DNA of 64,000 nt from Mycolicibacter sinensis (lineage in GTDB: Bacteria; Actinomycetota; Actinomycetes; Mycobacteriales; Mycobacteriaceae): contig NZ_LZJK01000059.1 of NCBI RefSeq assembly GCF_001667945.1, forward strand, positions 1 through 64,000, read 5' to 3'. Positions 8,992 through 21,107 of the stretch are shown here, one piece after another. Position numbers and translations under genes: made by a program. Each line of letters begins with the position of its first letter. Within the stretch, counting starts at the first letter, position 1. The notes below the pieces were generated by a model, which saw nothing but the letters and a program-made list of their open reading frames with translations, made no database searches and was not told the DNA's origin.

Positions 8992-9139
8992 CCGCTCGGG
9001 TCTTATCCCCAGTTCGTCGTTCTTCCACAGTTGCCGCTGCGCCGGACGCGCTGTCTGCCGTCGTTGTCGGGGACGCCGGGCCTACTGGTCGCAGCACCGG
9101 CGAGCCGTTCGCCCGCCGCAACCAGGAAGGAAGTGTGCA

Positions 9140-9613
9140 ATGTACGAAACGCCTATCACCATCATCGGCAACGTCGCCACGGACCCCGTCCGCCGCCGGG
9201 TGGGCGACCATGAACTGATCAAGTTCCGGGTCGCCAGCAACTCGCGCAAACGCCGCGCCGACGGAACCTGGGAGGCGGGCAACTCGCTGTACATGACGGT
9301 CACCTGCTGGGACAAGTTGGTCACCGGCGTAGGTGCGTCGCTGAGCAAGGGGCTGCCGGTGATCGTGGTCGGTGACGTGTTCACCAGCGAATACGAGGAC
9401 AAGGACGGCAATCGCCGCTCGTCGGTGGAGCTGCGCGCAACGGCGGTCGGCCCCAATCTGGCGCGGTGCGCGGCGCGGGTGGAGAAGATCATCGCCGCGG
9501 GGCCGGACAGTCCGCCTGCTGCCGTCCACGCCGATGAGGCCACCAGCCCCGATACCGCCGAGGACGATGCCGATCCCGGCGACGAGCGGGACGGCATGGC
9601 GCTGACCGCCTGA
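9140..9613 (+). CDS. Single-stranded DNA-binding protein, Rv2478c type (second SSB)
   Basis: A 157-residue protein with an OB-fold SSB domain over about residues 1-115 (TIIGNVATDP, LIKFRVASN, YMTVTCWDKLV, LPVIVVGDVFTSEY). The C-terminus is acidic but lacks the DDDIPF-like tip through which the main bacterial SSB recruits partner proteins. This is expected for the paralogous SSB encoded beside ettA in mycobacteria. It binds single-stranded DNA, probably in recombination or stress rather than bulk replication; that is family inference. An AGGAAGG-containing ribosome-binding region precedes ATG 9140. Confidence 0.87.
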   Translation: MYETPITIIGNVATDPVRRRVGDHELIKFRVASNSRKRRADGTWEAGNSLYMTVTCWDKLVTGVGASLSKGLPVIVVGDVFTSEYEDKDGNRRSSVELRATAVGPNLARCAARVEKIIAAGPDSPPAAVHADEATSPDTAEDDADPGDERDGMALTA

Positions 9614-9693
9614 GCGCAGCCGACGGCCGGGGAAAACCACCACCTAGGATGGTCGGCGAGCAAATTCGCGAGACCAGGAGGCGACACCGCGGC

Positions 9694-11370
<1,677 letters not shown>

Positions 11371-11424
11371 GGTAAGGCCGGTAGCGGCGCTGCCGGAGCT
11401 GACACCTGGTCAGGAGGGGTGGGG

Positions 11425-14400
11425 ATGACGGATGCCACCGAGCGGCGATCGGCCGTATGGACGACGTTTCCCGATCCCGCTCAGCCGCAGGGCATCCCCG
11501 AGTGGGTCGCGGGCGCCTATATCGCCACCTACCGTGGCCCGCACAGCGACGCACTCGGCGGCGACGATGCATCCGGCGCTGAGTCGGCCGGCCGGGCCGC
11601 GGCCACGGCGGTCGTGACTCCGGGGCTGCTGGCAGCCCACGCGCGGCTGGCACAACACCGGCCGGCCGGGGAGACCCGGGTCGGCGTCTACACCGGCGAC
11701 GATGCGGCAGGGTTCGGGCCCGCCCTGCAAGCGGTGACCGGGCATGCCGGGATGCTGGTGGATTCCGTCGCGGTCCTGCTGCACCGCCTCGGGGTGGCCT
11801 ACATCGGCATCATGACGCCGGTGTTCACCGTGCAGCGCGATGCGGACGGCGAACTGCGCTGCGTCGAACCGAAAGACTCGGACGTCGAACCGACCTCGAC
11901 CGAGGGCGCCGTCGCTGCCGAGACCTGGATTCACGTCCAGCTCTCGCCGTCGGTCAGCCGTGAGACGCTGGCCGAGGCGAAACGGCTGCTGCCGCATGTG
12001 ATGGCCGACGTCCGCCAGGTCGCCACGGACTCCGAGGCGATGCACGACGCGCTCACCGCACTGGCCGGTGACGTCGAATCCGATGCGCACGGGCACTACA
12101 CCGCGCCGGACCGCCACGACGTGGCCGCGCTGCTGCGCTGGCTCGCCGATGGGCACTTCGTGTTGCTCGGCTACCAGCGCGGAGCGGTGCGCGACGGACA
12201 GGTGCTGGTCGACGACGCGGACCGGCTGGGGGTGCTGCGGCTGCGTAAGTCCGTGCGGCCCATGCTCACCGGCGACAATCTGCTGACCCTGGCGCAGGCC
12301 ACCGTGCCCAGTTACATGCGGTTCGGGTCACACACCTACGTGGTGGTGATCCGGGAGGACACCGGCGATGACATCGTCGCGCACCGGTTCGTCGGACTGT
12401 TCACCGCCGGGGCCATGAACGCCGACGTCTTCGAGATCCCGGTCGTCTCCCGGACCGTGCGTCAGGCACTGGCGCTCTCGGAGCGCGAGCCCGGCCACCC
12501 GGGACAGCTGCTCCTGGACATCATCCAAACGGTCCCGCGCTCAGAGCTTTTCGCGATCAGCGCCGAGCAATTGCTGAACATGGCGATGGCCGTCGCCGAT
12601 CTGGGTACGCGGCGCGGCACGTTGCTGTTCCTGCGCGGCGACCGGACCGGGCGTTTCGTGTCGTGTCTGGTCTACCTGCCGCGCGATCGCTACACCACGC
12701 CGGTCCGGCTGCAGATGGAAGACATTCTGGCCGCCGAATTCGGCGGTGTCGGTGTGGAGTACAGCGCCCGGGTCAGCGAAGCTCCCTGGGCGTTGATCCA
12801 TTTCATGGTCCGGCTGCCCGACGATCCCAAGGCACGCACCGTTGACACCTCCGAAGCCAACCGGGTGCGGATCCAGGCCCGGTTGACCGAGGCCAGCCGC
12901 ACCTGGGCGGACCGGTTGATCGCTGCGGCGGGCGGAACCCCGGCGGAGCCCCAGGCGCAGCACTACGCAGCGGCATTCGCCGAAACCTACAAACAGGCCG
13001 TCACGCCGGCCGAGGCCATCGACGACATCGCCACCATCGAGCAGTTGGCCGACGGCGCGGTCCGGTTGGTGGTCTCCGGCTACGGCACGGACGACGCGGT
13101 CCCGTTGACCTGGTTTCTCGGCGGCCACGGTGCGTCATTGAGTCAATTGCTGCCGATGCTGCAATCCATGGGTGTGGTGGTGCTCGAAGAGCGGCCGTTC
13201 ACCGTCGCGCGCGCCGACGGTCTGACGGTATGGATCTATAAGTTCAAGGTGTCGCCGCACCCCACCATCGAGATTCCGGCGACCGGCGCCGAACGTGATG
13301 CGGCCCAAAGGCGATTCGCCGACGGGGTCACCGCGATCTGGGAGGGACGGGTCGAGACCGACCGGTTCAATGAGCTGGTGCTGCGGGCCGGGCTGAGCTG
13401 GCAGCAGGTGGTGGTGCTGCGCGGCTACGCCAAATACCTGCGGCAGGCGCGTTTTCCCTACAGCGAAAGCCACATCGCGTCGGTGCTCAACGAGCATCCG
13501 GACACCGCACGGGCGCTGGTGGCGTTGTTCGAGGCGCTGTTCGACCCGTCCCGGAAGTCCCGCAGCCGGGATGCGCAGCTGGCGGCCGCTGATGTCGCAG
13601 CCGGCATCGACGCAGTGGTGAGCCTGGACACCGACCGGGTGCTGCGAGCGTTCGCCTCCCTGATTCAGGCCACGCTACGCACCAACTACTTCGTCACCCG
13701 CGCTAATTCGGCTCGCGCACAGAATGTTCTGGCGTTCAAGCTGGACGCCCGCCTGATCGACGAGTTGCCACTGCCGCGCCCGAAGTTCGAAATCTTCGTC
13801 TACTCGCCGCGGGTCGAAGGGGTGCACCTGCGGTTCGGTTTCGTATCCCGCGGCGGGCTGCGCTGGTCGGACCGCCGCGAGGACTACCGCACCGAGATCC
13901 TCGGGCTGGTCAAAGCCCAAGAGGTCAAGAACGCCGTCATCGTCCCTGTAGGTGCCAAGGGCGGATTCGTGGTCAAACGCCCGCCGCTGCCCACCGGTGA
14001 CCCGGCGACCGATCGGGAAGCGACCCGCGCGGAGGGGATCGCCTGCTACAAACTGCTGATCTCCGGCATGCTCGACGTCACCGACAACGTCGACCACGCC
14101 ACCCGCGCCATCAGTGCGCCACCGCAGGTGGTCCGGCGCGACGGCGACGACGCCTATCTGGTGGTGGCCGCCGACAAGGGCACCGCCAGCTTCTCCGACA
14201 TCGCCAACGAGGTCGCGCAGTCCTACGGCTACTGGCTCGGTGATGCCTTCGCCTCGGGTGGATCGGTCGGCTACGACCACAAGGAGATGGGCATCACCGC
14301 CAAGGGTGCCTGGGAATCGGTCAAGCGGCACTTCCGGGAGATGGGCATCGACACCCAGACCCAGGACTTCACCGTCGTCGGCGTCGGGGACATGAGCGGC

Positions 14401-16299
14401 GATGTGTTCGGCAACGGAATGCTGCGCAGCGAACACATCCGCCTGGTGGCCGCCTTCGACCACCGGCACATCTTCTTGGACCCGGATCCGGATCCGGCCC
14501 GGTCCTTCGCCGAACGTCAGCGGATGTTTGACCTGCCCCGGTCCAGTTGGGACGACTACGACAAGTCACTGATCAGTGCCGGCGGCGGTGTCTACCCGCG
14601 CGACCTGAAATCGGTGCCGGTCAGCCCGCAGGTGCGAGCGGTCCTGGGGCTCGACGACGACATCACCGAGCTGACCCCGCCGGCGCTGATCAGGGCGATT
14701 CTGCGGGCGCCGGTCGACTTGTTGTTCAACGGCGGTATCGGCACCTATGTCAAAGCCGAATCCGAATCCGACGGCGATGTCGGTGACCGGGCCAACGACC
14801 AGGTTCGGGTCAACGGAAACCAAGTGCGCGCCAAGGTGATCGGGGAAGGCGGCAACCTCGGCGTCACACCGCTGGGCCGCGTCGAGTTCGACCTGGCCGG
14901 CGGCCGGATCAACACCGACGCGCTGGATAACTCGGCCGGCGTCGACTGCTCCGACCACGAGGTCAACATCAAGATCCTGATCGACGCCCTGGTGACCCTC
15001 GGCAAGCTCGACGCGCAGGAGCGCCCGGCGCTGCTGGCATCGATGACCGACGAGGTCAGTGCGCTGGTACTGGCCGACAACACCGCCCAGAACGACCTGA
15101 TGGGCACCAGCCGGGCCAACGCCGCCAGCCTGCTGCCGGTGCACGCCGACCAGATCCGGCACCTGGTGGCCGACCGCGGCCTGAACCGCGAGCTGGAGGC
15201 GCTGCCGTCGGAGAAGGAGATCGCCCGGCGCGCCGAGGCCGGACTGGGGCTGGCCTCACCGGAGCTGGCGACGCTGATGGCCCACGTCAAACTGACGCTC
15301 AAGGCGGCGGTGCTGGCCACCGATCTACCGGATCAGGACGTTTTCGCCGCCCGGTTGCCGCAGTACTTCCCGTCGGTGCTGCAGCAGCGATTCGCTCACG
15401 AGATCCGCTCGCACCAACTGCGCCGCGAGATCGTCACCACGATGCTGATCAATGATGTGGTGGACACCGCCGGCATCACCTACGCCTTCCGGATCACCGA
15501 GGATGTCGGCGTCGACCTCATCGACGCGGTCCGGGCCTACGTGGCGACCGACGCGATCTTCGGGGTGGGCCGGTTGTGGCGCCGGATCCGGGAAGCCGGT
15601 GAGCGCGACGGCCTGCCGGTGGCGGTGACCGACCGGATGACGCTGGACCTGCGCCGGCTCATCGACCGTGCCGGGCGCTGGCTGCTCAACTACCGTCCGC
15701 AGCCGCTGGCGGTAGGCGCTGAGATCAACCGGTTCGCCGACAAGGTGGCCCAGTTGACGCCGCGAATGTCGGAATGGCTGCGCGGCGACGACGCCGACAT
15801 CGTGGCCGAACACATCGGGGAGTTCCGCGCCCAGGGTGTGCCGGAGGACCTCGCCGGCGACATCGCCATGGGCCTGTACCGCTACAGCCTGCTCGACATC
15901 ATCGACGTGGCCGACATCACCGACCGCGACGCGGGCGAGGTCGCCGACACCTACTTCGCGTTGATGGATCGGCTCGGCACCGACGGACTGCTGACCGCGG
16001 TGGCCCGCCTGCCCCGCGATGACCGCTGGCATGCGTTGGCGCGGTTGGCGATCCGCGACGACATCTACAATTCGGTGCGGTCGCTGTGCCTGGATGTGCT
16101 GGCGGTCGGCGAACCGGATGAGGATGGGATGCAGAAGATCACCGAGTGGGAATCGACCAACGGGTCGCGGGTGGCACGGGCACGGCGGACGTTGAGCCAG
16201 ATCTATGAGTCCGACCAACGGGACCTGGCCACGTTGTCGGTGGCGGCGCGGCAGATCCGCAGCATGACCCGCGCCAGCGGCCGGGGGTCGGCCTCGTGA
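11425..16299 (+). CDS. gdh: NAD-dependent glutamate dehydrogenase, large (180 kDa class)
   Basis: A 1,624-residue enzyme that oxidatively deaminates glutamate to 2-oxoglutarate with NAD+. The length matches that recalled for M. tuberculosis Rv2476c. The long N-terminal half carries ACT-like regulatory regions. The catalytic section includes [21 protein letters not shown] and [13 protein letters not shown], with the substrate lysine in the GAKGG context. The NAD-binding part follows, with [15 protein letters not shown] and [17 protein letters not shown] 11425 has AGGAGGGG six bases upstream. In mycobacteria this enzyme is restrained by the FHA protein GarA, whose gene is not in this window. 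The stop overlaps the thioesterase start as GTGA. Confidence 0.96.
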   Translation: MTDATERRSAVWTTFPDPAQPQGIPEWVAGAYIATYRGPHSDALGGDDASGAESAGRAAATAVVTPGLLAAHARLAQHRPAGETRVGVYTGDDAAGFGPALQAVTGHAGMLVDSVAVLLHRLGVAYIGIMTPVFTVQRDADGELRCVEPKDSDVEPTSTEGAVAAETWIHVQLSPSVSRETLAEAKRLLPHVMADVRQVATDSEAMHDALTALAGDVESDAHGHYTAPDRHDVAALLRWLADGHFVLLGYQRGAVRDGQVLVDDADRLGVLRLRKSVRPMLTGDNLLTLAQATVPSYMRFGSHTYVVVIREDTGDDIVAHRFVGLFTAGAMNADVFEIPVVSRTVRQALALSEREPGHPGQLLLDIIQTVPRSELFAISAEQLLNMAMAVADLGTRRGTLLFLRGDRTGRFVSCLVYLPRDRYTTPVRLQMEDILAAEFGGVGVEYSARVSEAPWALIHFMVRLPDDPKARTVDTSEANRVRIQARLTEASRTWADRLIAAAGGTPAEPQAQHYAAAFAETYKQAVTPAEAIDDIATIEQLADGAVRLVVSGYGTDDAVPLTWFLGGHGASLSQLLPMLQSMGVVVLEERPFTVARADGLTVWIYKFKVSPHPTIEIPATGAERDAAQRRFADGVTAIWEGRVETDRFNELVLRAGLSWQQVVVLRGYAKYLRQARFPYSESHIASVLNEHPDTARALVALFEALFDPSRKSRSRDAQLAAADVAAGIDAVVSLDTDRVLRAFASLIQATLRTNYFVTRANSARAQNVLAFKLDARLIDELPLPRPKFEIFVYSPRVEGVHLRFGFVSRGGLRWSDRREDYRTEILGLVKAQEVKNAVIVPVGAKGGFVVKRPPLPTGDPATDREATRAEGIACYKLLISGMLDVTDNVDHATRAISAPPQVVRRDGDDAYLVVAADKGTASFSDIANEVAQSYGYWLGDAFASGGSVGYDHKEMGITAKGAWESVKRHFREMGIDTQTQDFTVVGVGDMSGDVFGNGMLRSEHIRLVAAFDHRHIFLDPDPDPARSFAERQRMFDLPRSSWDDYDKSLISAGGGVYPRDLKSVPVSPQVRAVLGLDDDITELTPPALIRAILRAPVDLLFNGGIGTYVKAESESDGDVGDRANDQVRVNGNQVRAKVIGEGGNLGVTPLGRVEFDLAGGRINTDALDNSAGVDCSDHEVNIKILIDALVTLGKLDAQERPALLASMTDEVSALVLADNTAQNDLMGTSRANAASLLPVHADQIRHLVADRGLNRELEALPSEKEIARRAEAGLGLASPELATLMAHVKLTLKAAVLATDLPDQDVFAARLPQYFPSVLQQRFAHEIRSHQLRREIVTTMLINDVVDTAGITYAFRITEDVGVDLIDAVRAYVATDAIFGVGRLWRRIREAGERDGLPVAVTDRMTLDLRRLIDRAGRWLLNYRPQPLAVGAEINRFADKVAQLTPRMSEWLRGDDADIVAEHIGEFRAQGVPEDLAGDIAMGLYRYSLLDIIDVADITDRDAGEVADTYFALMDRLGTDGLLTAVARLPRDDRWHALARLAIRDDIYNSVRSLCLDVLAVGEPDEDGMQKITEWESTNGSRVARARRTLSQIYESDQRDLATLSVAARQIRSMTRASGRGSAS

Positions 16300-16712
16300 G
16301 CACGCCGGGGTTTGTTGCCTCGATTCCGGTGCGCTGGTCGGACATCGACATGTACCAACACATCAACCACGCGACCATGGTGACCATCCTCGAAGAGGCG
16401 CGGGTGCCGTTCCTGTCGCCGGCCTTCGCCGTCGACATCACCAGCGTCGGCCTGTTGATCGCCGAAGTCCGGGTCGCCTACAAAGGGCAGCTGCGGCTGA
16501 CGGACTCGCCGCTGCAGGTGACGATGTGGATCTCGCGGCTGCGCACGGTCGACTTCACCATCGGCTACGAAGTCCGCTCGGTCAGTGCCGCGCCGGACTC
16601 CAAACCGGCGGTGATCGCCGAAACCCAGTTGGCCGCGTTCAGCATCGACGAACAGAAGCTGGTGCGGCTGTCGGCGGACCATCGCGGCTACCTGGAGAAA
16701 TTCCTTCGCTGA
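16296..16712 (+). CDS. Hotdog-fold acyl-CoA thioesterase (4HBT type)
   Basis: A 138-residue protein of the 4-hydroxybenzoyl-CoA thioesterase family. The signature [27 protein letters not shown] near residues 10-35 contains the catalytic Asp and the His-Asn pair typical of this group. It probably hydrolyses an acyl-CoA thioester, with an unidentified acyl chain. The GTG start overlaps the gdh stop codon, so the two genes are translationally coupled, as at Rv2476c-Rv2475c. Confidence 0.88.
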   Translation: MSTPGFVASIPVRWSDIDMYQHINHATMVTILEEARVPFLSPAFAVDITSVGLLIAEVRVAYKGQLRLTDSPLQVTMWISRLRTVDFTIGYEVRSVSAAPDSKPAVIAETQLAAFSIDEQKLVRLSADHRGYLEKFLR

Positions 16713-16731
16713 ACGCGCGCTCTTCAGCGGG

Positions 16732-17373
16732 TCAGCCCTCGCTCAGCATGGCGTCGAGCAGCCGGTGCACCACCGTGCTCACCTCGGTCCGCGTCCGGTC
16801 CGGGTCGTCCGCTGTTGCGATGAGCATCGCGGCCTCGTCGAGCGCGCCGATGAGGACGTGCGCCAGTGCGCGGACCGGCTGGCGGGGGAGTTGGCCGGCC
16901 TTCATCGCTTCGCTGAGCAGTTGCTCGGTCATGCCGAGGCTGTAACGCTGGGCCACATCGCGAAAACCGTCCCAGCCCAGAACGTTTGGCGCATCGAGCA
17001 GAACGATCTGGCGTATCTCCGGATCGTTGGCCACCACCAGCCAGTTTTCCGCCGCCGACCGTAATGCGGCGGCGGGGGTAGTGGCCGCCGAGGCGGCGAC
17101 CGCCTCGGCAAGGCGTGTCATGACGTCGGCCTCCACCGCCTCCACGACCGCGCGGAATAGCGCTGCCTTGTCCGGGAACTGGTGGTACATCGCGCCGCGG
17201 GTCACGCCGGCGGCCTCGGCGATCTCCGGGGTGCCCACGGCGGCGAACCCGCGCGCGCCCCACAGCTTGCGCGCGGCGCTGGTCAGCGCAGCGCGCGTCG
17301 CGGCGGAGCGCTCCGCCTGCGTCCGGCGCTTGATTTCCGTACAGGCTGTCGGTAAGTTATCGGCAGGTTGCAC
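16732..17373 (-). CDS. TetR/AcrR-family transcriptional regulator
   Basis: A 213-residue regulator. The helix-turn-helix lies at about residues 35-65 (FAAVGTPEIAEAAGVTRGAMYHQFPDK), preceded by AERSAATRAALTSAARKLWG. It is divergent from the alpha/beta hydrolase gene with only 22 bases between starts. An 11-bp palindrome in that gap is a good operator candidate, so it probably represses itself and the hydrolase. The GTG at 17373 is the most upstream start; no stronger internal start was found. Confidence 0.87.
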   Translation of the reverse strand: MQPADNLPTACTEIKRRTQAERSAATRAALTSAARKLWGARGFAAVGTPEIAEAAGVTRGAMYHQFPDKAALFRAVVEAVEADVMTRLAEAVAASAATTPAAALRSAAENWLVVANDPEIRQIVLLDAPNVLGWDGFRDVAQRYSLGMTEQLLSEAMKAGQLPRQPVRALAHVLIGALDEAAMLIATADDPDRTRTEVSTVVHRLLDAMLSEG

Positions 17374-17374
17374 G

Positions 17375-17385
17375 TAACTATGTTA
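17375..17385. promoter_or_regulatory. Operator-like palindrome between TetR gene and hydrolase
   Basis: TAAC-TAT-GTTA is a perfect 4-bp inverted repeat in the 22-base divergent gap. It immediately precedes the AGGAG ribosome-binding site of the hydrolase, which overlaps its end. A related sequence, GTAAGTTAT, lies 23 bases to the left, inside the regulator's first codons. The short arms make this only suggestive. Confidence 0.4.
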
Positions 17386-17395
17386 GGAGCGCCCA

Positions 17396-18253
17396 ATGCC
17401 CACCGTTGACATTGACGCCGGAACAATCCACTACAACACCGCAGGCCCCCAAGACGGCCGTCCGGTGCTGTTCGTCCACGGCTACGCCATGGGCTCTTCG
17501 CTGTGGGAACCGCTGAGCGCACGACTGGCGGCGCGGCATCTGCGTTGCATCGCCCCGACCTGGCCGCTGGGCGCGCACCCGACGGCGTTGCGGCCCGGAG
17601 CAGACCGGACCCTGCCGGGCATCGCGGCGATGGTCAACGCCTTCATGGCCGCACTCGCCCTCGAGGACGTGGTGCTGGTCGGCAACGACACCGGGGGTGT
17701 GATCGCTCAGTTGGTCGCGGTGAACCACCCGGAGCGACTCGGCGGGCTGGTGCTCACCAGCTGCGACGCCTTCGAGCATTTCCCGCCGCCGATTCTCAAT
17801 CCGTTCATCCTGGCCGCCAAGACGCCCCTCACCTTCCGCGCCGCGTTACAACCGATGCGGCTGCGCATCTTCCGCAAGCGCGGTTTCGGGGCGCTGGCAC
17901 ACCGGGACATCGATGATCTGGTGGCCCAGTGGGTGAAACCGGGTCTGCGCGACGCGGCAATCGCGGAGGATCTTCGCCACCTGACCAAGTCGCTGCACCA
18001 GCAGACCACGCTGGACGCCGGAGCGCGGCTCAGCGGATTCGCCAAGCCGGCTCTCATCGCGTGGTCGGCCGATGACCGATTTTTCCCGGTTGACGACGGC
18101 AAGCGGCTCGCCGATACGTTGCCCAACGCCCGTTTCGAGCTCGTCGACGACGCCCGTACCTTCTCGATGATCGATCAACCCGACCGGTTGGGCGAACTGG
18201 TGGCCGAATTCGCCGTCGCCACAAGCGGCCACGGGGGCCGCGGTCGCCGCTAG
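17396..18253 (+). CDS. Alpha/beta-fold hydrolase with an Asp nucleophile elbow
   Basis: A 285-residue alpha/beta hydrolase. The oxyanion segment VHGYAMGSSLW is at about residues 28-38. The nucleophile elbow reads VGNDTGG, with Asp98 where Ser occurs in esterases; Asp is typical of haloalkane dehalogenases and epoxide hydrolases. The likely catalytic acid region is WSADDRFFP. The usual C-terminal catalytic His is not evident: the expected position reads DDARTFSMIDQPDRL. It has AGGAG six bases before the ATG and is divergently paired with a TetR gene. The substrate is unknown, and weak or altered catalysis is possible. Confidence 0.82.
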   Translation: MPTVDIDAGTIHYNTAGPQDGRPVLFVHGYAMGSSLWEPLSARLAARHLRCIAPTWPLGAHPTALRPGADRTLPGIAAMVNAFMAALALEDVVLVGNDTGGVIAQLVAVNHPERLGGLVLTSCDAFEHFPPPILNPFILAAKTPLTFRAALQPMRLRIFRKRGFGALAHRDIDDLVAQWVKPGLRDAAIAEDLRHLTKSLHQQTTLDAGARLSGFAKPALIAWSADDRFFPVDDGKRLADTLPNARFELVDDARTFSMIDQPDRLGELVAEFAVATSGHGGRGRR

Positions 18254-18257
18254 GCCG

Positions 18258-19931
18258 TCAGATCAGCCAGGCCGCGGCGTTGGCCGGCAGCACACCGTCG
18301 GCCGCCGGCGCACTGGCCAGGATCAGCTGCCCCTCCGGCCGGGCCACCGGCTGGTCACCGGCGTTGAGCGCGCAGACCAGCCCGCCGCACCGGAACATCA
18401 CCACGTCCGCGGGGGCGGGCAGCCATTCGACGCGACTGCCGAAACCGACATGCTCCCGGCGTAATGCGATCGCTTGCTGATAGAGCGTCAGGGCGGAGCC
18501 GGCGTCACCGCGTTGACGTTCGACGGTCAGCGGCGCCCAATCCCGCGGCATCGGCAACCAGGTGTCGGGATTGTCGGAGAACCCGAACGGCGGCGCGTCA
18601 CCCGACCACGGCACCGGCACCCGGCAGCCGTCCCGGCCGCGTTTGGTGTGGCCGGAGCGTTCCCACACCGGATCCTGCAGCGCCCCGTCGGGCAACTCGA
18701 CTTCCGGCAGGCCCAATTCCTGCCCGTTGTAGACGAACACCGCGCCGGGAAGCGCCAGCAGCACCAGCGCCATCGCCCGCGCCCGGGCCAGTCCGGCCGC
18801 CCCGCCGCCGTAGCGGGTGACGGATCGCTGCACGTCATGGTTCTCCAGCGCCCAGGTCGGGGTGCCCCCCACCGATGCGACCGCGGCCAGTGAGTTCTCG
18901 ATCGCGTCGCGGATCCCGGCGGCGTCGAAGTCGGCCTGCAGCAACCGGAAGTTGAAGGCCAGGTGCAGTTCGTCGGGGCGCAGGTACTCGGCGAACAGCG
19001 CGTTGTCGTGCACCCAGACCTCGCCGACCGACACCGCGTCCGGATAGTCGTCGAAGACGGCGCGAATCGCGCGGTGGATCCGATGGACGCCCGGCTGGTT
19101 GAACCGTGGGTCGTCGTCGCGGTGAGCGAGCAGTTCCACGTCGGTCACGGGCATGTCGGGCAGGCCGGGGGGTTTGGCCATGCCGTGGGAGACGTCGATG
19201 CGGAAACCGTCCACGCCGCGGTCCAGCCAGAACCGCAGAGTCTGCTCGAAATCAGCGAGGACCTCCGGGTTGTCCCAGTTCAGGTCCGGTTGTGACGTGT
19301 CGAACAGGTGCAGGTACCACTGACCGGGGCCATCGGGCTCGGTGACCCGGGTCCAAGCCGGGCCGCCGAACACCGATACCCAGTTGTTGGGCGGTCGCTC
19401 CCCAGCCGGGCCGCGGCCGTCACGGAAGAAGTAGCGCGCCCGTGCCCGACTGCCCGGCCTATGCGGCGGTCCCAGCTTCGCCTCTCCTTCGTCGAGGCTC
19501 GCTGAACCGCCCGGCCTATGCGGCGGTCCCAGCTTCGCCTCTCCTTCGTCGAGGCTCGCTGAACCGCCGGGCGCCGAGGCCAGGGCCTCGACAAACCACG
19601 GGTGCGCCGCACTGGTGTGGTTGGGCACCAGGTCCATGGTCAGCTTGATGCCGCGTTCGTGTGCGGCCGCCACCAGCCGGTCCAGCGCGGCCAGGTCGCC
19701 GAAGAGCGGATCGATGTCGCGCGGATCCGCGACGTCGTAGCCGTGGTCCGCCATCGGCGACACCGTCACCGGGTTCAGCCAGATCGCGTCGACCCCCAGC
19801 CCGCGCAGGTAGTCCAGGCGGGCGATCACCCCGTCCAGGTCGCCGACGCCGTCACCGTTGCTGTCGGCGAACGAGCGTGGATAGGCCTGATAGAACACGC
19901 TGTTGGCCCACCACGGGTTGCCGGCGCCCAT
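18258..19931 (-). CDS. aglA: Alpha-glucosidase AglA (glycoside hydrolase family 13)
   Basis: A 557-residue GH13 enzyme that releases glucose from alpha-glucosides. The (beta/alpha)8 motifs are MDLVPNHTS, GFRIDVSHGMAK (nucleophile Asp), VGEVWVH (acid/base Glu) and ENHDV (transition-state Asp). The likely homologue is Rv2471. An unusual 38-residue insertion, two copies of GGSASLDEGEAKLGPPHRP, interrupts the region between FVEALASAPG and SRARARYFF; its DNA is a 57-bp tandem repeat. The ATG overlaps the glbO stop by one base (TGATG), so the genes are coupled. It converges on the hydrolase with a 4-base gap. Confidence 0.92.
   Translation of the reverse strand: MGAGNPWWANSVFYQAYPRSFADSNGDGVGDLDGVIARLDYLRGLGVDAIWLNPVTVSPMADHGYDVADPRDIDPLFGDLAALDRLVAAAHERGIKLTMDLVPNHTSAAHPWFVEALASAPGGSASLDEGEAKLGPPHRPGGSASLDEGEAKLGPPHRPGSRARARYFFRDGRGPAGERPPNNWVSVFGGPAWTRVTEPDGPGQWYLHLFDTSQPDLNWDNPEVLADFEQTLRFWLDRGVDGFRIDVSHGMAKPPGLPDMPVTDVELLAHRDDDPRFNQPGVHRIHRAIRAVFDDYPDAVSVGEVWVHDNALFAEYLRPDELHLAFNFRLLQADFDAAGIRDAIENSLAAVASVGGTPTWALENHDVQRSVTRYGGGAAGLARARAMALVLLALPGAVFVYNGQELGLPEVELPDGALQDPVWERSGHTKRGRDGCRVPVPWSGDAPPFGFSDNPDTWLPMPRDWAPLTVERQRGDAGSALTLYQQAIALRREHVGFGSRVEWLPAPADVVMFRCGGLVCALNAGDQPVARPEGQLILASAPAADGVLPANAAAWLI
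19453..19568. repeat. 57-bp tandem repeat (two copies) inside aglA
   Basis: Bases 19453-19509 and 19510-19566 are identical, and identity runs two bases further. The period of 57 is divisible by three, so the reading frame is kept and 19 residues are added per copy. The encoded Gly/Glu/Pro-rich peptide is not part of the GH13 fold. This looks like an inserted element that then duplicated. Confidence 0.95.
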
Positions 19932-20329
19932 CAGATCGGAGCGTTGACCAGGAAGTCGGCCACCGAATGCAGGTAGTGCAGCAGTTCGGCGCGATGTTCG
20001 TCGTCGAGGGTCTCGGCGTCGATCTCGTCGACCGCGCTGACCATGCAGCGCAGCCAGGCGTCGCGCTGCAGCGGACCGATGCGGTAGGGGATATGCCGCA
20101 TCCGGAGCCGCGGGTGGCCGCGGCGTTCGGTGTAGGTGCGCGGCCCGCCCCAGTACTGCTCGAGGAACATCCGCAACCGCTCCTCGGCGCCGGCCATGTC
20201 GTCGGCGGGGTACATCGGGCGCAGGATCGCGTCCTGGGCGACCAGTTGATAAAACCGCGACACGATGGCGTGGAAGGTCTCCGCACCGCCGACGGCGTCA
20301 TAAAACGAGGGCTCTTCTATCGGCTGCAT
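19931..20329 (-). CDS. glbO: Truncated haemoglobin GlbO (group II)
   Basis: A 132-residue group II truncated haemoglobin. Diagnostic residues are visible: Tyr in EQYWGGP (CD1 region), the proximal His region GHPRLRMRH, and the group II Trp at G8 in RDAWLRCM. It closely resembles M. tuberculosis GlbO (128 residues), which binds O2 very tightly and is linked to oxygen or redox metabolism at the membrane. ATG 20329 ([15 protein letters not shown]) was chosen because it fits the family N-terminus; the frame opens 15 codons earlier. It is the first gene of the glbO-aglA operon. Confidence 0.94.
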   Translation of the reverse strand: MQPIEEPSFYDAVGGAETFHAIVSRFYQLVAQDAILRPMYPADDMAGAEERLRMFLEQYWGGPRTYTERRGHPRLRMRHIPYRIGPLQRDAWLRCMVSAVDEIDAETLDDEHRAELLHYLHSVADFLVNAPI

Positions 20330-20465
20330 CGCCCACCATTGTGGGGCATCGACGATTCCTGCCAATGAACACACAGCAAATAGGCGTGCGACCAGCGCCG
20401 AATCATGGTGAACTGTTCGGCGGAGGATTTATGGTGCTGCACAAAAGCCGCCCCCGAAGCCGGAC

Positions 20466-21101
20466 ATGAAGCGCCGGGGCCACCGCCGACCCGGTGCCCC
20501 CACGGCGAGCCTGTCCGGGCTTGCCGCCGCCCCATGCCTGCACTCGGTCGCGACCTCCGGTTCGGCGCCCGACGCCGCCTCGATCTGGACTCGGCGGCGG
20601 GTGTTGCTGCTGAATTCCACCTTCGAACCGCTGACCGCGCTTCCGTTGCGGCGCGCCGTCGTAATGCTGATCTGCGGCAAGGCCGATGTGGTGCACGACG
20701 ATCCGAACGGGCCGGTCATCCATTCGGCGACCCGGTCGGTGCCGGTGCCCTCGGTGATCCGGCTGCGGACCTATGTTCACGTGCCCTACCGCGCCCGTAT
20801 CCCGCTGACCCGCGCCGCGCTGATGCACCGCGACCGGCACAGCTGCGCCTACTGCGGCGGCAAGGCCGACACCGTCGACCACGTGGTCCCGCGCAGCCGC
20901 GGCGGCGACCACTCCTGGGAGAACTGCGTGGCGGCCTGTTCGACCTGCAATCACCGCAAGGCCGACCGGTTGCTCACCGAGCTCGGGTGGACGCTGCGGC
21001 TGGTGCCGACGTCACCGAAGGGCCAACATTGGCGGCTGCTGGCCGTGATCAGCGACCTCGACCCGGTGTGGATACGCTACCTGGGTGAAGGCGCCGCCTG
21101 A
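20466..21101 (+). CDS. HNH endonuclease-domain protein (Rv2469c-like)
   Basis: A 211-residue protein. The C-terminal half contains a full HNH motif with zinc-type cysteines: CAYCGGKADTVDHVVPRSRGG, then WENCVAACSTCNHRKAD. The central part (RVLLLNSTFEPLTALPLRRAVVMLICGKAD) is conserved in actinobacterial homologues near glbO. No restriction or phage genes surround it, so a chromosomal DNA-processing role is more likely than restriction; this is inference. The first 40 residues are low in recognisable features and the start could be later. Confidence 0.82.
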   Translation: MKRRGHRRPGAPTASLSGLAAAPCLHSVATSGSAPDAASIWTRRRVLLLNSTFEPLTALPLRRAVVMLICGKADVVHDDPNGPVIHSATRSVPVPSVIRLRTYVHVPYRARIPLTRAALMHRDRHSCAYCGGKADTVDHVVPRSRGGDHSWENCVAACSTCNHRKADRLLTELGWTLRLVPTSPKGQHWRLLAVISDLDPVWIRYLGEGAA

Positions 21102-21107
21102 GCTCGG

